This document shows positions 26,167 through 34,786 of a DNA stretch of 64,000 bases, one piece after another; the stretch's first letter is position 1; each line of letters begins with the position of its first letter. The stretch comes from Microvirga calopogonii. Its GTDB lineage: Bacteria; Pseudomonadota; Alphaproteobacteria; Rhizobiales; Beijerinckiaceae. The stretch spans positions 124,001-188,000 of the forward strand of contig NZ_QDGA01000004.1 of assembly GCF_003347665.1 (NCBI RefSeq), written 5' to 3'. The position numbers and the translations under genes were made by a program. The notes under the pieces were generated by a model. The model had not been told where the DNA came from, ran no database searches, and saw nothing but the letters and a program-made list of their open reading frames with translations.

Positions 26167-27306
26167 TTACGACAAAGGGGTAGCGGGTGCCGCGAGGTCG
26201 ATGAAGCCCTGTACCAGCATGATCGTGCCGAGGACGCCGACGAGGCCGGCCGAGGCCAGCGGCAGGCGCCGGAGCAGGCGGTCGGAGAGGTTGATCCGCT
26301 TCGAGGCATGCTGCACACCCCAGGCGGCCGCGACGCCGATGGACACCATCGTGATCGCCAGACCCAGGCTGAAGGCGGCAACAGTAGCGGCGCCAAGGGT
26401 GAACTGGCCGAGCTGGAGGCAGATCAGCAGCACGGTGATCGAAGCCGGGCAGGGGATCAGCCCGCCGGTGATGCCGAACAGCGCGATCTGCGCCGTCGTG
26501 ACCTGCCCGTTGTTGGCCGCGAGTTGGCGCGCGATCTGCTCGGCGTGCTCGCGTTCATGCGCGTCCTCGTCGTGCTCGGCATGATGATGGTGCCCATGGC
26601 CGTGTTCGGCGAAGCTGACCGCGTAAGTATGGGCGTGGTCGCCGTGCGCTAGCCGCACCCGGGCCGTGAACGCGTGCGGTTCGGGAATTTCGCCTGCGGA
26701 TTCGAGATAGCCGTCCCGCTCGACGAAGCGGAAGCGCTCGCCCGAGCCGTCGCCGCGGTCGGTCGTGACCAGCACGTCCTCGGCCTTCCATGCGTTGCCG
26801 CTAAGGGTGCGCAGGCGCCAGCGAGGGGACACCCCGTCCTCGAAGATAGAGAGCTCCACGGCGCCATGCCCGGTGTCGATGGTCCGGACTTCGTCGTGCT
26901 GATGGTGGTCATCGTGGTCATGGTGATGGTCGTGATGACCAAGATGATCATGCCGGAACCAGCCGAGACTCCGGCCCGTGCGCCAGAACATCCAGGCGGC
27001 AATGCCGAGGATGATCACGCCCGAGGCGATCAGCAGCCAGGCCTCGAAATGCGAGTTCAGGATGTCACGGCCAAGTGACAGGCCGAGCATGGCCACGATC
27101 CAGACGATCAGCGAGTGCGAGAGGGCGGCGCAGACGCCGAGCAGAATGGCCTGCCCGATGGTGCCGCGGATCGCCACGATGTAGGCGGCCATCATGGTCT
27201 TGGAGTGTCCGGGCTCCAGCCCGTGCAGGGCGCCGAGCAGGACAGCAATGGGCAGGTAGATCCAGCCGTTGCCGCCGGACTGAAGGAGTTGCGCAATATC
27301 AGGCAT
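26167..27306 (-). CDS. rcnA: Nickel/cobalt efflux transporter RcnA type
   Basis: A 379-residue membrane exporter. The N-terminal helices have GALHGLEPGHSKTMMAAYIV, with the HxxxxxH-type metal motif, and ALSHSLIVWIVAMLG. A long cytoplasmic-type loop is rich in histidine and aspartate (about residues 115-140, and again near 255-275 in HGHGHHHHAEHDEDAHE). The C-terminal helices contain GITGGLIPCPASITVLL. The start MPDIAQLLQSGG (27306) is preferred over 27336. The RcnR-type regulator gene lies 54 bp upstream on the same strand, so metal-induced operon expression is likely. Confidence 0.92.
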   Translation of the reverse strand: MPDIAQLLQSGGNGWIYLPIAVLLGALHGLEPGHSKTMMAAYIVAIRGTIGQAILLGVCAALSHSLIVWIVAMLGLSLGRDILNSHFEAWLLIASGVIILGIAAWMFWRTGRSLGWFRHDHLGHHDHHHDHDDHHQHDEVRTIDTGHGAVELSIFEDGVSPRWRLRTLSGNAWKAEDVLVTTDRGDGSGERFRFVERDGYLESAGEIPEPHAFTARVRLAHGDHAHTYAVSFAEHGHGHHHHAEHDEDAHEREHAEQIARQLAANNGQVTTAQIALFGITGGLIPCPASITVLLICLQLGQFTLGAATVAAFSLGLAITMVSIGVAAAWGVQHASKRINLSDRLLRRLPLASAGLVGVLGTIMLVQGFIDLAAPATPLS

Positions 27307-27360
27307 TGGTGTTCCAGAAATGTCTCGCGGCTGCAATCGTTCTCCCCGCCGCCGGGGATT

Positions 27361-27639
27361 TCATTTCAAGTAAGTGCGGACCACGTCGATGAGTTCGGCT
27401 GCGCCCTTGGCCCGCTCCGGATCGGGCTCGTGGGCCGGGTCGACCACATGGTTGCGGATGTGGTCCTCCATCAGCTCGACGGTCAGGCCGTTCACGGCCC
27501 CGCGGACGGAGGCGACCAGCATCAGCACGTCGGCGCAGCCAAGCTCGGCCTCAAGCGCCCGCTCGATCGCCTCGACCTGCCCCTTGATCCGGCGGACCCG
27601 GGCCAGGAGCTTCGTCTTCTCCTTGATCGTGTGGGACAT
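27361..27639 (-). CDS. rcnR: Nickel/cobalt-sensing repressor RcnR (CsoR/RcnR family)
   Basis: A 92-residue all-helical repressor. The metal-ligand fingerprint of RcnR is complete: H3 (MSHTIKEK), C35 (AELGCADV), H60 and H64 (MEDHIRNH). CsoR copper sensors have a different C-H-C set and FrmR lacks the H64 pairing, so nickel/cobalt sensing is favoured. The start at 27639 is preferred over the upstream 27702 because the family starts MSHT. It represses rcnA through the G-tract site just upstream. Confidence 0.92.
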   Translation of the reverse strand: MSHTIKEKTKLLARVRRIKGQVEAIERALEAELGCADVLMLVASVRGAVNGLTVELMEDHIRNHVVDPAHEPDPERAKGAAELIDVVRTYLK

Positions 27640-27640
27640 G

Positions 27641-27682
27641 CCACCCCCTGTAATGATAGTGATCATCATATAGGGGGGTATC
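27641..27682. promoter_or_regulatory. RcnR-type G/C-tract operator
   Basis: CCACCCCCTGTA (27641-27652) and ATAGGGGGGTATCC (27670-27683) form opposed C/G tracts around ATGATAGTGATCAT. RcnR operators consist of a run of G or C flanked by TA-rich ends. The pair directly abuts the rcnR start codon. Confidence 0.65.
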
Positions 27683-27926
27683 CTATCGGTGTCGAGTGTC
27701 ACAGCGGTCGCAGGGGCCGTAGCACGCCCACTCGTTCACGAACCCGCATAGGCTATGCAGGGGTTCTTCAGGGCAGGCATACGCCCTCGTAGTGTGCGAC
27801 ATCCGTTACGGCCATGATCAAGGATGCCGTCTGAGCCTGGACCCGCTTCCTGTTTCTCCACTCGGCCGTCGCGATGCTCGCGCTCGGCATCGCGAGTGCT
27901 CCAAATCCATTCCCGGCGTCGCATCG

Positions 27927-28559
27927 TCAGCGATTGCCCTGTGTGTCGTCGCTGTCGTCGTCGTCTGATCCGCCGGGCATCATGCCGCCGGGACCCATCA
28001 TTCCCCGCTCCATCATCCCTGGTCCCATCATGCCACGGCCGCCCATGTGCACGAGCACTTGCAGCCGCCGCTTCTGGGCCTCGTCGAGCGTGGCGTAGAG
28101 CGGCATTGCTGCATCCGCGAGCTTGCGCATCGCGTCACCGCCCTGACTCATCCGGTCCGCCATCGCACGGACCAAGCCGACCGGATCGCTTGCCATCATT
28201 CCCCGGGCTTGGCGCATGGCCTGCATATGGCTGGCATGGAGGGTGGCAAGATTCCGGATTGCGGTCTCGACGGGAGGCCACAGCTTCTCCTGGTCGGCCG
28301 AGAGCTTCAGACCGGCGTGGATCGCGGCGAGATGAGCGTCAATGAAGGCGCCCATGTCCTCGGGCGAGAACCCGCCCATCATGCCATGGGACATCATCTC
28401 CCGGTCCTGCATCATGCCCTGGCGCATCATCATCCGATTCATGGGCGATTGCTCTCCGGACTGGGTGGAAGAGGTCTGGCGCGGTGCAGGAGCCGTGGTC
28501 TGGGCCAAGGCAGGTCCGGCGATTGCGAGCAGGGCGGCGGCGAGAATGGACGTCTTCAT
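27927..28559 (-). CDS. Met-rich Spy/CpxP (LTXXQ) family periplasmic protein
   Basis: A 210-residue exported protein. The signal peptide is MKTSILAAALLAIAGPALAQ. The core shows FIDAHLAAIHAGLKLSADQE, and the LTXXQ-like motif appears as LYATLDEAQKRRLQVL. Methionine-rich stretches (NRMMMRQGMMQDREMMSHGM near residues 40-60; GRGMMGPGMMERGMMGPGG near 175-195) and a DDDDSDD tail are unusual and may bind copper or other soft metals. It sits upstream of the rcnRA genes, on the same strand but 287 bp away, so co-transcription is uncertain. Confidence 0.85.
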   Translation of the reverse strand: MKTSILAAALLAIAGPALAQTTAPAPRQTSSTQSGEQSPMNRMMMRQGMMQDREMMSHGMMGGFSPEDMGAFIDAHLAAIHAGLKLSADQEKLWPPVETAIRNLATLHASHMQAMRQARGMMASDPVGLVRAMADRMSQGGDAMRKLADAAMPLYATLDEAQKRRLQVLVHMGGRGMMGPGMMERGMMGPGGMMPGGSDDDDSDDTQGNR

Positions 28560-28883
28560 GGCGGTTTCTCCTTATGAGGCCGGTCCATTGGATTGGAGGA
28601 GCAGCGCGCCGGATCCGATTGCAGAGTGGCGCGGATACCTCGTGGAATTTTAAGCAGCCTTCGAGACGCGTCCTTGACCTTGCTCAACCTGCTCCGCCTG
28701 AAGGCCTCCAAGAGGTGCGTAATCGATCCCGGCCCAGATGGCGCGGGGCAAGCTTATCGGCTCGAACGCTTCACAGCACCGATATCGCCATCGATCCGCA
28801 AAGAGTCCCAGGGGATTGTTCGTCTGCTATCTGGTGGCGCTGATGGTGTTTCGACGCTCCATGGCGAGGTCTCATGGTCCGGG
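28560..28883. other. Intergenic region, no gene seen
   Basis: The 324 bp between the Spy-like gene and the ClC channel gene hold only short shadow reading frames without ribosome sites or recognisable motifs. The promoter of the Spy-like gene should lie at its left end, but I see no convincing -35/-10 pair. Confidence 0.5.
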
Positions 28884-30725
28884 TCACTTCCAGCTTCCGA
28901 CTCCGAGATCTTCCCGGCGCTGGGAGTCGAGAAGGGAGGATGCCAGGGCAAAGGCATCCCGGGCCCGGATGCAGCCGACGATCTTGTTGCGGTCCTCGAA
29001 CCCGACCACGGCCAACGTGGCCCGGTCGTCGCTGCGGAAGATGTCGAGCACCTCCGCAAGGGACGCGGCGGGCGTCACGATCGGGCCCGACTCGTAGACC
29101 AGTTCTGCCGCTACCACCGGCAGGTCGGCGCTCTCGGCCTCGATCGCCTCGACCAGACGCGGGTCGATCAGCCCAAGGAAGGTTCCGTCCACCGCATAGA
29201 CGGCCGTGCCGCGCGCGCCTGCCGTCGACAGCGCCCGGCGGACCTCCTCCAGGCTGGCATTGGCCATCACGGCCCGCTTCGGCGGCTTGATGATCTCGCC
29301 GATCGCGGCGGCTTCCAGGCGCGAGATGTCGTGACCGCCCTCGATGGCGAGCCCACGCTGCTGGAAGCGCCAGGTTGCGAACGAGTAGCCGAACAGGCGG
29401 TCCGTGAGGAACGAGGCGGTCAGTGCCCCGATCGCCACCACGATGGTGGCATCGAAGTCCCCGGTGGTCTCGAGCACCAGGAAGATCATCGCGAGTGGGC
29501 TGCCGATCACGCTCGCGCCGACCGAGGCCATGCCGATCACCGCGCACAGGGCCGGGCTCCAGGCCGGAGCGCCCGGGATGAAGGGCAAGAGCCAAGCCAG
29601 CACCTGCCCCAGGAGAGCGCCGATCATGAGCGAGGCGCCGAACAGGCCGCCACGGAAACCGGCTCCGAGGCTGGCGGCGGAAGCCAGCCCCTTCGCGGCG
29701 AGCAGGCCGAGAGCGTGGCGGCCGGCAATATCGCCGGACACGGCATGCTCGATGGCCGCGTGGCCGCTTCCCAGAACGGCCGGGAAGCGGGTTGCCAAGG
29801 CCGTGAGAAGAAGGGCGGCCGACAGCCGGCGCAGGATCTCGTCCCTCAAGAAGCGCTTGAGGAGGCGCTCGATCGCCGAGACCAACAGCATTACCACGAT
29901 GCCGGCGAGGGCTGCGACGATCCCGATCAGGATGGCCAGCGGGTAGTCGGACCAGGACGTGCCGGGGCCCGTCTCGAGGCTGAAGGGGCGCGCCTGTCCC
30001 AGGAGTAGCCAGATGGTGACCACGGCCGCGATGGCGCCGAGCCCGATCGGCGCCAGGGTCCGGCGGGAAAAGGTCCCCAACAGCAGCTCATAGGCGTAGA
30101 GCATGCCGGCAATCGGTGCCCGGTAGGCGGCCGCGATGGCGGCTGCGGCGCCGACCGCCACCAGCAGGCGCAGGTCGGAGCGCGGCCGGTTCAGCCGCCG
30201 TCCCAATCGGCTGGCGAGCACGGCCCCGAGCTGGGTGACGGCGGCCTCGATGCCGACCGAGGCGCCGAAGCAGACCGAGGTGAGGATGGGGATCACGACT
30301 CCTGTGGCGTCGTACCAGCCCATCCTGCCCCCGTTGAGGGCATTCGCCTCGACCGCGTCGATGGGTTCCTTGGTCTTCCACCGCGCGATCAGGTGCGACA
30401 GCAGGGTGACCAGGAAGGCGCTGCAGGCCAGGGCCAGGGCGATCCTCAGAAAGGAGGCGTGGTCCGGGAGGGCGATCCGCCGCTCGGCCGCAAAACCCAG
30501 CACGGCGCGCTGCGCGAAGACGACGAACTGCTGCACGACCGCGACCATCAGGCCGGTCAGGATGCCGATCACGATGGCGAGCCCGACCAGACGGAACGAG
30601 CCTGTCGGCTTGCGAATGTTCGGCAGCGCCGGAAGGCGGGGGCGAAGCAGCATCGTGCGGTTCGGGTGAGGAGCGGCCTTTCCGCGGGGTGCAGGCGGTT
30701 TGGGCGTGCCGGCCGTTGCCGTCAA
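28884..30725 (-). CDS. ClC-family chloride channel/antiporter with C-terminal CBS pair
   Basis: A 613-residue membrane protein. The ClC anion-pathway segments are visible: FGASVGIEAAVTQLGAVLAS (the gating-glutamate loop, with GIEAA replacing the common GREGP), AAAIAAAYRAPIAGMLYAYE, and GFRGGLFGASLMIGALLGQ. About 12 hydrophobic segments span residues 45-445. Two CBS domains follow (about 480-610), with RRALSTAGARGTAVYAVDGT and LAEVLDIFRSDDRATLAVVG. It probably moves chloride or fluoride, possibly under nucleotide control by the CBS pair. There is no operon partner. Confidence 0.9.
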   Translation of the reverse strand: MTATAGTPKPPAPRGKAAPHPNRTMLLRPRLPALPNIRKPTGSFRLVGLAIVIGILTGLMVAVVQQFVVFAQRAVLGFAAERRIALPDHASFLRIALALACSAFLVTLLSHLIARWKTKEPIDAVEANALNGGRMGWYDATGVVIPILTSVCFGASVGIEAAVTQLGAVLASRLGRRLNRPRSDLRLLVAVGAAAAIAAAYRAPIAGMLYAYELLLGTFSRRTLAPIGLGAIAAVVTIWLLLGQARPFSLETGPGTSWSDYPLAILIGIVAALAGIVVMLLVSAIERLLKRFLRDEILRRLSAALLLTALATRFPAVLGSGHAAIEHAVSGDIAGRHALGLLAAKGLASAASLGAGFRGGLFGASLMIGALLGQVLAWLLPFIPGAPAWSPALCAVIGMASVGASVIGSPLAMIFLVLETTGDFDATIVVAIGALTASFLTDRLFGYSFATWRFQQRGLAIEGGHDISRLEAAAIGEIIKPPKRAVMANASLEEVRRALSTAGARGTAVYAVDGTFLGLIDPRLVEAIEAESADLPVVAAELVYESGPIVTPAASLAEVLDIFRSDDRATLAVVGFEDRNKIVGCIRARDAFALASSLLDSQRREDLGVGSWK

Positions 30726-30925
30726 CCCATTTTCGGCGTCGAGGACTGCCTTAACGGCACATCGCTTTCAGCAAGGGGCGAACAGCGGACTTTCGCGTCA
30801 GCAGCCCGCCGGGCCCGCAATCGTGGTTAAGCCTTCCGCCTCAGCGGGGCCAACTAGGAGCCGCCGGTCGGCTCCCCAGCCAAGGATTGGGCTCAGATGG
30901 TTCTTGCATATCGATGAGGAGATGC

Positions 30926-30950
30926 TAAATTAGAAATATCTTATTTAAGA
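30926..30950. promoter_or_regulatory. BigR-type operator upstream of the arsR-family gene
   Basis: TAAATTAGA-N6-TTATTTA, an AT-rich imperfect palindrome in otherwise GC-rich DNA, located 10 bp before the ATG of the regulator. The same TAAATTAGA-N6-TTATTTA string occurs at 37041-37062 before the persulfide dioxygenase gene. This is strong evidence for a shared operator. BigR/SqrR operators are AT-rich palindromes of this kind. Confidence 0.8.
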
Positions 30951-30960
30951 AGGTTTGTGT

Positions 30961-31296
30961 ATGTCCAGGATGGAACTCGACCTTGAGACGTTCGAACGGA
31001 AGGCGACCGAGGTCGCGGACATTCTGCGGGCACTCGCCAACGAGCGCCGGCTGATGATCCTGTGCAAGCTGGTGGAATGGGGTGAGGCGAACGTCAACTC
31101 GCTGGTCGAGGCTGTCGGGCTGTCGCAATCGGCCCTGTCGCAGCATCTGGCCAAGATGCGCGAAGAGGGCATCGTCGCCACCCGGCGTGAGAGCCAGACG
31201 ATCTGGTATCGCATCGCCGACCCCCGCATCGAGCAGCTCTTCGGCCTTCTCTACGAGCTGTATTGCAAGCAGGCGAACACCGGCAAGCCGGCCTGA
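30961..31296 (+). CDS. bigR: ArsR-family persulfide-responsive repressor, BigR/SqrR type
   Basis: A 111-residue winged-helix repressor. The recognition helix reads VGLSQSALSQHLAKMREEGI. Two cysteines, C35 (LMILCKLVEW) and C102 (LYELYCKQAN), are 67 apart and match the dithiol pair of BigR and SqrR, which form a polysulfide bridge to release DNA. The ATG at 30961 follows AAGAAGG by 7-8 bases; a TTG at 30955 is less likely. It begins an operon with two YeeE/YedE transporters. Its operator is 30926-30950, with a second at 37041-37062. Confidence 0.9.
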   Translation: MSRMELDLETFERKATEVADILRALANERRLMILCKLVEWGEANVNSLVEAVGLSQSALSQHLAKMREEGIVATRRESQTIWYRIADPRIEQLFGLLYELYCKQANTGKPA

Positions 31297-31308
31297 CCGG
31301 AGGCAGTC

Positions 31309-31734
31309 ATGGACAACTTCACACCCTCGTCCGCGTTGATCGGCGGCCTGCTGATCGGCACATCGGCCGCCTTGTTCCTGGTGCTGAATGGGCGGATCGC
31401 GGGCATCAGCGGCATCCTTGGCGGCCTGATCCCACCCGAGCGCGGTCAAGTCGGCTGGCGTCTCGCCTTCCTGGCCGGGATGCTCGTGTCCGCTCCCGTC
31501 TATGTCATGGCGGGCGGCACGTTGCCGTCCGTCAGGCTCGACGCATCCATGCCTCTGCTGATCGTGGCAGGGTTGACCGTCGGGTTCGGCACGCGTCTGG
31601 GGGCGGGCTGCACCAGCGGCCACGGCGTCTGCGGCATCGGCCGGGGCTCGCCGCGTTCCATGGTGGCGACGCTCGTGTTCATGGCCGCTGCCATCACCAC
31701 GGTCTTCCTCGCCCGTCACGTCATCGGGACGTAA
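31309..31734 (+). CDS. YeeE/YedE sulfur-transporter family protein, first half
   Basis: A 141-residue membrane protein of the YeeE/YedE (PmpA-like) family, thought to import thiosulfate or other sulfur species. The hallmark is in GFGTRLGAGCTSGHGVCGIG (a cysteine within GAGCTSGHG). There are about four hydrophobic segments. It starts 12 bp after the bigR stop and 3 bp before the second half, so the pair forms one split transporter under BigR. Confidence 0.9.
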   Translation: MDNFTPSSALIGGLLIGTSAALFLVLNGRIAGISGILGGLIPPERGQVGWRLAFLAGMLVSAPVYVMAGGTLPSVRLDASMPLLIVAGLTVGFGTRLGAGCTSGHGVCGIGRGSPRSMVATLVFMAAAITTVFLARHVIGT

Positions 31735-31737
31735 GCC

Positions 31738-32196
31738 ATGCCCCTGATCCTGTCCGCCTTTGCGTCCGGCCTGCTGTTCGGTCTCGGACTGATCGTTTCG
31801 CAGATGGTCAACCCGGCCAAGGTGCTCGGTTTCCTCGACATCTTCGGCCGCTGGGACCCGAGCCTCGCCCTGGTCATGGGCGGTGCCGTCGCGGTCTCGG
31901 CGTTGGGCACCCTCATCGCCAGGCGACGCGGCGTGCCTGTGCTGGCGCCGCGCCTCGAGATCCCGACCCGGCGCGATCTCGATCCGCGGCTCATCGGCGG
32001 GGCGGCCCTGTTCGGAGTCGGCTGGGGCCTCGTCGGCCTCTGCCCAGGCCCGGCCCTGGTCGGGCTGACCTTCGGTCCGTGGCAGGTCTTCGTCTTCGTC
32101 GCTGCCATGATCGTCGGCATGGCGCTCTTCCGCCTCGCGCCCGCCGATTGGCCGCGGGCTGCCTTCCGCCGCGAAACCGCGCAGGTGGATGGTTGA
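31738..32196 (+). CDS. YeeE/YedE family protein, second half (DUF6691-like)
   Basis: A 152-residue membrane protein, the PmpB-like partner of the preceding gene. Seen: FASGLLFGLGLIVSQMVNPA with KVLGFLDIFGRWDPSLALVM, and GVGWGLVGLCPGPALVGLTF with its conserved cysteine. The family commonly appears next to Blh dioxygenases and BigR. Its 3' end faces the bd-oxidase operon, 31 bp away on the other strand. Confidence 0.9.
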   Translation: MPLILSAFASGLLFGLGLIVSQMVNPAKVLGFLDIFGRWDPSLALVMGGAVAVSALGTLIARRRGVPVLAPRLEIPTRRDLDPRLIGGAALFGVGWGLVGLCPGPALVGLTFGPWQVFVFVAAMIVGMALFRLAPADWPRAAFRRETAQVDG

Positions 32197-32227
32197 GTGG
32201 TAGTGCGGCCGGCATGTTCACCGATGA

Positions 32228-32350
32228 TCAGGTCAGCCAGGCCCTGAGGACCAGACTGACGGCTCCGGTCGTGCCGACGCCGGCGGCCCAGAGGCCGGCG
32301 AACCACAGCCATTGCCTGAGAGCGGAGCCCTGTTCGAGATTATTGCCCAT
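32228..32350 (-). CDS. DUF2474-type small membrane protein of the bd oxidase
   Basis: A 40-residue protein (MGNNLEQGSALRQWLWFAG start) with one membrane segment, ending VSLVLRAWLT. Short DUF2474/CydX-like peptides are regularly encoded right after cydB in cyanide-insensitive bd oxidase operons and stabilise the complex. Its ATG overlaps the cydB stop (TGATG). It is easy to miss because it lies inside a longer unrelated shadow frame. Confidence 0.75.
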   Translation of the reverse strand: MGNNLEQGSALRQWLWFAGLWAAGVGTTGAVSLVLRAWLT

Positions 32351-33357
32351 CAGTGATATCCCTCGTGCCCCGTCTTGCCGCGGAACACCCAGTAGGCATA
32401 CCCGGTATAGGCGAGGATGATCGGGATCAGAACGCTCGCGCCCACCAGCATGAACTGAAGACTGGCATGCGGCGCCGCGGCGTCGTGGATGGTGACGGCG
32501 TTCGGCACGACGTGCGGAAACATGCTGATGCCCAGCCCGACGAGGCAGAGGGCGAACAGCCCCAGCGTCAGCAGGAACGGCCAGTATTCCGAGCGGCGCA
32601 GCAGGCTCACCACCAACGCCCCTGAGCAGAGGCCGACGAGCAGCGGCACCTGGGCGGTGAACAGGACCTGGGGCCAGGCGAACCAGCGCTCGTAATAGGC
32701 GCCGCTCAGAAACGGCGTCGCCGCACTCACGAGACCGATGCAGACGATCAGGCCGATCGCGAGCTTGCCGGCAAGGCGGAAGCTGTGGTCCTGGACGGAG
32801 CCTTCGGTCTTCATCACCAGCCAGGTCGCGCCAAGCAGGGCATAGCCGATGACGAGGCTGACGCCGACCAGCAGGCTGAACGGCGTGAGCCAGTCCCACC
32901 AGCCGCCGGCGTAGGAGCGACCCTCGACCGCGATGCCCTGGAGGAGCGCCCCGAGCGTGATGCCTTGCGCCAGTGTCGCCATCACCGAGCCCGTCGTGAA
33001 GGCGAAGTCCCAGTAGCGGCGATGGCCGGGGTCGCGCCAGCGGAACTCGAAGGCGACGCCGCGGAAGATCAGCGCCAGCACCATCGCGATGATCGGTGCG
33101 TAGAGCGCGGGCAGGATGATGGCATAGGCCAGCGGGAAAGCCGCCATCAGGCCACCGCCGCCGAGCACGAGCCAGGTCTCGTTGCCGTCCCAGACCGGCG
33201 CGACCGAGTTCATGGCGCTGTCGCGCTCTGGTCCCGGACTGAAGAACGGGAACAGGATGCCGATGCCGAGGTCGAACCCGTCCATCACCACATAGGCGAA
33301 GACCGCGAACGCGATGACGAAGGCCCAGAGGGTGGGAAGGTCGAGGAGTGAGATCAT
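32350..33357 (-). CDS. cydB: Cytochrome bd-type ubiquinol oxidase subunit II
   Basis: 335 residues with eight or more hydrophobic segments. Conserved features: FVIAFAVFAYVVMDGFDLGI near the start, VWDGNETWLVLGGGGLMAAF, FRGVAFEFRWRDPGHR. It forms the quinol oxidase with subunit I and reduces O2 without pumping protons. It starts 3 bp after cydA and overlaps the small DUF2474 gene. Confidence 0.95.
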   Translation of the reverse strand: MISLLDLPTLWAFVIAFAVFAYVVMDGFDLGIGILFPFFSPGPERDSAMNSVAPVWDGNETWLVLGGGGLMAAFPLAYAIILPALYAPIIAMVLALIFRGVAFEFRWRDPGHRRYWDFAFTTGSVMATLAQGITLGALLQGIAVEGRSYAGGWWDWLTPFSLLVGVSLVIGYALLGATWLVMKTEGSVQDHSFRLAGKLAIGLIVCIGLVSAATPFLSGAYYERWFAWPQVLFTAQVPLLVGLCSGALVVSLLRRSEYWPFLLTLGLFALCLVGLGISMFPHVVPNAVTIHDAAAPHASLQFMLVGASVLIPIILAYTGYAYWVFRGKTGHEGYH

Positions 33358-33360
33358 GGT

Positions 33361-34782
33361 TTACGCCTCCGCGCCGAGGGTGCGGGTCGGGTTGATGGCC
33401 GGAGCCGGAGTGATGCCGGCGGTTCGGATCGGATCGCGCCCGGCTTCGGGCCCGGTCTCGCCCGGATGCGGCGGCTTGCCCATGAGCTTGAGGATGTATC
33501 CGGTGCCGGCGCCGAACACGATGAAGTAGACCACGATGAAGGTGAGCAGCGAGGCCGCCACGGCCGGGGCCTCGAGCGGCGAGGCCGAGACGGCGGTCCT
33601 GAGCAGGCCGTAGACGGTGAAGGGTTGGCGGCCGACCTCGGTCGTGACCCAGCCGGCGATGACGGCCATGAAGCCGGAAGGTCCCATCAGCAGCGCCAGC
33701 CGGTGCAGCAGACGCCAGTCGTAGAGCCGGCCGCGCCAGCGGGCGAAAAGGCTGAGCGCCCCGAGACCCAGCATTGCGAACCCCAAGGCCACCATGATGC
33801 GGAACGACCAGAACACCACCGGCACGTAGGGCCAGTCGGCGCGGTCGATGGTGTCGAGCCCGTTCAAGGGCGCGTTCGGGTCATGCTTGAGGATGAGCGA
33901 GGAGGCTTTCGGGATCTCGATGGCGTTGCGCACCGTGCCAGCCTCCTGGTCGGGAATGCCGAACAGGATCAGAGGCGCGCCCTCGGGATGACTCTGGAAG
34001 TGGCCTTCCATGGCCATGACCTTGGCGGGCTGGTGCTCGAGGGTGTTGAGGCCGTGCATATCCCCGGCGAGGATCTGGAGCGGTGCCACGACGGTCACCA
34101 TGCCCAGGGCCATGGAGAACATCACCCGGGCGCCCTTGTTGGTGCGCTCGCGCAGCAGATGCCAGGCGCCGACACCGCCGACCACCAGGGCGGTGGTGAG
34201 GTAGGCGGCGAAGACCGTGTGGACGAGGCGATAGGGGAAGGACGGGTTGAAGATGATCGCCCACCAATCCTCCGGAACGAACTGTCCGGCCTCGTTGATG
34301 GCGTAGCCGACCGGCGTCTGCATCCAGGAATTGGCGGACAGGATCCAGAAGGCCGAGATGAAGGTGCCGACCGCAACCGCAAGCGTGGCGGCAAAGTGCA
34401 GCTTGCGACCCACCCGTCCCATGCCGAACAGCGCGATGCCGAGGAACCCCGCCTCCAGGAAGAAGGCGGTCATGACCTCATAGGCCATCAGCGGGCCGAT
34501 GACAGGTCCTGCCTTGTCGGAGAACACGGCCCAGTTGGTGCCGAACTGGTAGGACATGACGATGCCCGACACCACGCCCATGGCGAACGCCAGGGCGAAG
34601 ATCTTGAGCCAGTACTTGAACAGGTTGAGGTAGACGTCGCGCCCGGTCCAGAGCCACAGCCCTTCCAGCACGGCGAGATAGCTCGCAAGCCCGATGGAGA
34701 AGGAGGGGAAGATGAAGTGGAAGGAAACGGTGAACGCGAACTGGAACCGCGCCAGGAGCAGCGCGTCGAACTGGTCGAACAT
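33361..34782 (-). CDS. cydA: Cytochrome bd-type ubiquinol oxidase subunit I (cyanide-insensitive type)
   Basis: 473 residues, shorter than E. coli CydA (522), consistent with the short Q-loop of CioA-type oxidases. The high-spin heme ligand is H22 in FAFTVSFHFIFPSFSIG. The quinol-loop region contains GWVTTEVGRQPFTVYGLLRT, where the usual GRQPW reads GRQPF. Such oxidases resist cyanide and sulfide, which fits the placement inside a sulfur-stress region. It starts 4 bp after the gbsR-type regulator gene. Confidence 0.94.
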   Translation of the reverse strand: MFDQFDALLLARFQFAFTVSFHFIFPSFSIGLASYLAVLEGLWLWTGRDVYLNLFKYWLKIFALAFAMGVVSGIVMSYQFGTNWAVFSDKAGPVIGPLMAYEVMTAFFLEAGFLGIALFGMGRVGRKLHFAATLAVAVGTFISAFWILSANSWMQTPVGYAINEAGQFVPEDWWAIIFNPSFPYRLVHTVFAAYLTTALVVGGVGAWHLLRERTNKGARVMFSMALGMVTVVAPLQILAGDMHGLNTLEHQPAKVMAMEGHFQSHPEGAPLILFGIPDQEAGTVRNAIEIPKASSLILKHDPNAPLNGLDTIDRADWPYVPVVFWSFRIMVALGFAMLGLGALSLFARWRGRLYDWRLLHRLALLMGPSGFMAVIAGWVTTEVGRQPFTVYGLLRTAVSASPLEAPAVAASLLTFIVVYFIVFGAGTGYILKLMGKPPHPGETGPEAGRDPIRTAGITPAPAINPTRTLGAEA

Positions 34783-34786
34783 TTTT

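Noticed and set aside
27736..27924. 62-codon minus-strand frame between rcnR and the Spy-like gene
   Set aside because: Arginine-rich composition without motif or ribosome site.
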